Of a stretch of 50,123 bases of DNA, positions 47,346 to 50,123 are shown piece after piece; the first letter of the stretch is position 1, and the number at the start of each line of letters is the position of its first letter. The notes beneath the pieces are model-generated. The model made no database searches. It was not told where the DNA came from and saw only the letters and a program-made list of their open reading frames with translations. The translations under genes and the position numbers were made by a program. This DNA is from Aquincolibacterium sp041674705 (GTDB lineage Bacteria; Omnitrophota; Omnitrophia; Omnitrophales; Aquincolibacteriaceae): NCBI GenBank assembly GCA_041674705.1, contig JBAYVF010000012.1, positions 1 through 50,123 on the forward strand, in the 5' to 3' direction.

Positions 47346-49070
47346 ATGTTTACACGATTTCACTTCTTCCAGACGTTCGTTTTTATCCTCATGATCCTGC
47401 TGGGACTGGGCCTTTTTCAGACTCAGGTCCTGCGGGGGTCGTACTACTACGAGCTTAGCAAGCGCAATCGCGTTCGTTTGATTCCTCTTGAAGCTCCCCG
47501 CGGGCGCGTCTTTGACCAGAAAGATCGGTTGCTTGCCGCGAATCGTTCCTCTTACAACATCATTGCGATCCCGGAAGATATCACCCCCGAGGTCTATCCT
47601 CGATTGGCGCGGGTCCTGGAAATTTCTGAAAAAGAAGTCCGGCGGCGCATGAGCGCGGGCCGGGAGTATCCGTTCGCGCCGGCGGTGATCATGGAAGATG
47701 TGCCTCAAGAACTCGCGTTCCTGATCGAAGAACGGCGGCCGGAACTTCCGGGCGTGAGCGTTCGTGTCGAGGGGATTCGTTATTATCCTTATGGCGAAAC
47801 CGCTTCGCATGTGATCGGTTACATCGGGACGGTCAACCAAGGCGAATCTGAATTGATGGATCGCGACCGGTTCGGGGTCAACTCCCAGATCGGACGTGCC
47901 GGTATTGAAAAGGCGTTTGACGATTCGCTGCGCGGGTGGCGAGGCGGGCAGCAGATCGAAGTGGATGCGCGCGGTCAGATGGTCCGGGTTCTCTCCGATC
48001 GAAAACCGGAAGCGGGTTCTGATATCACGGTCACATTGGATCTTGAGTTCCAGAAGAAAATTATGGAACTGATCAAGGGGCTGCATGCAAGCATTGCCGT
48101 ACTGGATCTTGAAACGGACGGGCTTCTGGCGATGGCCAGCGCGCCGGCCTATGACCCGAACATCTTTGTCTCTCCGGCATCCAGCGAGCAGCGCCTTCAT
48201 GTCCTGAGGGACGAAAATTCTCCGATGCTGGATCGCGGGATCAATGCGGCGTATCCTCCCGGTTCCATCTTTAAGCTGGTGACGGCGCTTGCGGGACTCG
48301 ATCTCGGGAAGATCACTCCTCAAACACGGTTCCGGTGCACCGGTTCTTTTCAATTGGGTCCCAAGGCGAAGCCGGCGCGCTGCTGGCTCCATGAGGGGCA
48401 TGGGAATATCAATCTTTATGAGGCGCTCGAGCGCTCCTGCAACGTCTATTTTTTTAATGTGGCCAAAAGGCTGACGCCGGATGAGATCGCGCATTATGCC
48501 CATGAGCTGGGTTTGGGCGAGCCTTTGAGACTCGAGATCTCGCGCATGGCCCCGGGGCTTATTCCGGATTCCGCATGGAAAAAGGCTCGTTTCAATCAGC
48601 CCTGGTACCAGGGCGAGACTCTCAACATGGCGATCGGCCAGGGTTACATGCTGGTGACCCCGTTCGAGATCCTTCGTTTGACCGCGATCATCGCAAAGAA
48701 CGGCAAGGTCGTGGAGCCCCATCTGGTCGTTCAGGACCGCACGCTCACGCCGGAAACTCCGCGCGTGGCCATTCGGGAAGAAAATCTTGATGTGATCAAA
48801 CGGGCCATGCTCCAGGTCGTGGAATCCGATTACGGCACCGGGCAGTTGGCCCGCGTGGATTTTGATAAACTGGCCGGAAAGACGGGGACCGCGCAGGCGC
48901 CGCCCCTGAAGTCGCACAGCTGGATGACCGGGTTTTTCCCGTATAAAAATCCGAAGATCGCGTTCGTCGTGTTCGTGGAACATGGCGGATCCGGCGGTAT
49001 CACCAGCGCCCGTCTTGTGAAACAGATGCTCGAGACGTGGAGGGACCTGAATGTTGCGCCGGTTGCTTAA
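47346..49070 (+). CDS. mrdA: Rod-complex peptidoglycan transpeptidase (PBP2)
   Basis: 574 aa class B PBP for lateral wall crosslinking. Membrane anchor (about 7-27), pedestal (APRGRVFDQKDRLLA; RYYPYGETASHVIGY; GRAGIEKAFDDSLRG) and transpeptidase domain with S307IFK310, SCN near residue 370 and AGKTGTAQ near 515. The gap between SxxK and SxN includes a cysteine segment (RFRCTGSFQLG, ARCWLHEGHG), as in the PBP2 zinc-binding loop region. Overlaps rodA by 20 bases. Confidence 0.95.
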   Translation: MFTRFHFFQTFVFILMILLGLGLFQTQVLRGSYYYELSKRNRVRLIPLEAPRGRVFDQKDRLLAANRSSYNIIAIPEDITPEVYPRLARVLEISEKEVRRRMSAGREYPFAPAVIMEDVPQELAFLIEERRPELPGVSVRVEGIRYYPYGETASHVIGYIGTVNQGESELMDRDRFGVNSQIGRAGIEKAFDDSLRGWRGGQQIEVDARGQMVRVLSDRKPEAGSDITVTLDLEFQKKIMELIKGLHASIAVLDLETDGLLAMASAPAYDPNIFVSPASSEQRLHVLRDENSPMLDRGINAAYPPGSIFKLVTALAGLDLGKITPQTRFRCTGSFQLGPKAKPARCWLHEGHGNINLYEALERSCNVYFFNVAKRLTPDEIAHYAHELGLGEPLRLEISRMAPGLIPDSAWKKARFNQPWYQGETLNMAIGQGYMLVTPFEILRLTAIIAKNGKVVEPHLVVQDRTLTPETPRVAIREENLDVIKRAMLQVVESDYGTGQLARVDFDKLAGKTGTAQAPPLKSHSWMTGFFPYKNPKIAFVVFVEHGGSGGITSARLVKQMLETWRDLNVAPVA

Positions 49071-50123
49071 CGGGATCCATTTCCCGCTTTTTTTTTCCGT
49101 GCTTGCCCTGGCGGCGATCGGGATCCTTTTTATTTATAGCGCGTCCTATCGCGATCCCGGGAGCTATGAAGCCAAGCAGGTTTTCTGGATCCTGGTGGGT
49201 TTAGCGGTCTTGGTCGGCGTGCCCTTCATCGGATACCGTCCCTTCTTAAGTGTTTCGTATCCTTTCTATGTCCTGACGCTTATTTTGCTGGTGTTGGTCG
49301 ATTTTTTTGGCAACAAGGTCATGGGCGCTCAGCGGTGGCTGACATTGGGACCCATCGCGATCCAGCCTTCGGAATTCGCGAAAGTCGGGGCCCTTCTGGC
49401 CGGCGTTAATTTCCTGGGGTCGCATCATCCCTGGGAAGGGCAGGCAAAGACGGTGAGCATTGCTCTTTTGCTTCTGGCGGTTCCCCTCATGCTGATCATT
49501 AAACAGCCCGACCTCGGGACCGCGCTCCTTTTCATTCCCATGTCGGTCGTCATTTTGTTCCTGTGGGGTGTCCGGAAACGTTTTCTCATCGCGAGTTTTG
49601 GTGCGCTGGCGCTGGCCGCGCCCGTCGCCTGGGGATTTCTCAAGGCCTATCAGAAGAAACGTTTGATGGTATTCTTGAATCCCAACCTGGACCCGCTGGG
49701 TTCCGGCTACACGGCGCTTCAATCCAAGATCGCGGTGGGTTCCGGAGGGTTTTGGGGAAAAGGTTACCTGGCCGGGACGCAAACACAGCTTCACTTTGTG
49801 CCGGAACACCACACAGATTTTATCTTTTGCGTGATCGGGGAGGAATTGGGATTTCTCGGGAGTCTTCTCGTGCTCTGTCTTTACGGGTTCCTTTTTCACT
49901 CCATTTTTTTGGTGATGCAACATACGACGGACGTGAAGGCGAAGATGCTTTGCGGGGGAGTGCTTGCGCTTCTTTTTTCGCATGTGATCATCAACATCGG
50001 AATGACGATTGGCCTCATGCCGATCGCGGGGGTGCCGCTTCCTCTGGTCAGCTACGGAGGGTCTTCCTTTATCATGACCTGCCTGTGCCTGGGGCTCGTC
50101 CTGAGCGTCTACAAAGAGCGGTC
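49051..50123 (+). CDS. rodA: Peptidoglycan glycosyltransferase RodA (partial, runs off window)
   Basis: SEDS-family polymerase paired with PBP2. From ATG 49051 (20 bases inside mrdA) the frame is open to the window edge, about 357 codons: MLRRLLNGIHFPLFFSVLAL, GAQRWLTLGPIAIQPSEFAK, KQPDLGTALLFIP, FVPEHHTDFIFCVIGEELGFLGS, and GVPLPLVSYGGSSF, all SEDS signatures including the catalytic Asp region (HHTDFIF). About ten membrane helices. Only the last residues are missing. Confidence 0.95.
   Translation, partial: MLRRLLNGIHFPLFFSVLALAAIGILFIYSASYRDPGSYEAKQVFWILVGLAVLVGVPFIGYRPFLSVSYPFYVLTLILLVLVDFFGNKVMGAQRWLTLGPIAIQPSEFAKVGALLAGVNFLGSHHPWEGQAKTVSIALLLLAVPLMLIIKQPDLGTALLFIPMSVVILFLWGVRKRFLIASFGALALAAPVAWGFLKAYQKKRLMVFLNPNLDPLGSGYTALQSKIAVGSGGFWGKGYLAGTQTQLHFVPEHHTDFIFCVIGEELGFLGSLLVLCLYGFLFHSIFLVMQHTTDVKAKMLCGGVLALLFSHVIINIGMTIGLMPIAGVPLPLVSYGGSSFIMTCLCLGLVLSVYKER

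Noticed and set aside
47313..48983. 556-codon open frame on the minus strand
   Set aside because: Antisense shadow of mrdA; no recognisable motif.

Overview
This 50 kb window is chromosomal DNA of a Gram-negative-type bacterium with a moderately high-GC coding style (many ATC, GGG and GCG codons, frequent TTG and GTG starts). Almost every gene lies on the + strand. The gene content suggests an uncultured lineage of the Omnitrophota (OP3) type: a MraZ-controlled dcw start, a full Mre rod-shape set, a bacterial SWIB-domain protein and a compact purine operon. That assignment is inference from gene content and style only; no marker rRNA is present.

Layout. (1) 1-3.9 kb: obg, proB, proA, nadD. 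(2) 3.9-6.1 kb: two CNNM/CorC-type membrane proteins, the first with a frameshift. (3) 6.3-8.8 kb: a three-gene operon of a ParA-type ATPase fused to a CBM48 glycogen-binding-type domain, a degenerate ParA/MinD-like protein and an unknown. (4) 8.8-13.7 kb: a zinc-ribbon coiled-coil protein, then the start of the division cluster (promoter, MraZ boxes, mraZ, STAS protein, rsmH, ftsL, ftsI). (5) 13.7-14.4 kb: an RNA-rich stretch with one intact tRNA-Pro sitting inside a second, split tRNA-Pro. (6) 14.4-19.5 kb: small proteins, an SDR, a TrmH-type methylase, acylphosphatase, phosphoesterase and ligA. (7) 19.5-22.3 kb: an AT-richer accessory island at the 3' end of ligA, with a methyltransferase, a duplicated ligA tail and a TIR-like/TPR protein. 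(8) 22.3-27.4 kb: a secreted DUF1016-SNase fusion, a SYLF protein, an orphan histidine kinase, xerD and small secreted proteins. (9) 27.4-28.2 kb: a promoter with structured RNA, tRNA-Glu, a cloverleaf-like repeat and a GIY-YIG gene. (10) 28.2-38.1 kb: purB, purC, purS, purQ, purL, purF, purM, purD, purE. (11) 38.2-41.5 kb: a Sua5-LMW phosphatase fusion, rpiB, glyA and nrdR, in the order of the Bacillus ywlC-ywlE-ywlF-glyA block. (12) 41.6-44.6 kb: a SWIB protein, a coiled-coil envelope protein, a small secreted protein and aroA. (13) 44.6 kb to the end: mreB, mreC, mreD, mrdA and rodA, the last cut by the window edge.

The core themes are de novo purine synthesis (IMP steps except those of purN and purH, plus purB), septal and lateral peptidoglycan synthesis, and translation or assembly factors.

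The most novel signals are not protein families. One is a dispersed two-hairpin element (four copies, before purE, nrdR, mreB and mrdA) whose arms change together while the loops keep mutually complementary sequence. Another is the tRNA-Pro gene split exactly after C56 by a 367 bp insert that carries an intact tRNA-Pro. A third is the promoter-driven structured region at 27.45-27.6 kb. The best protein-level candidates are the ParA-CBM48 operon and the TIR-like/TPR island at ligA.
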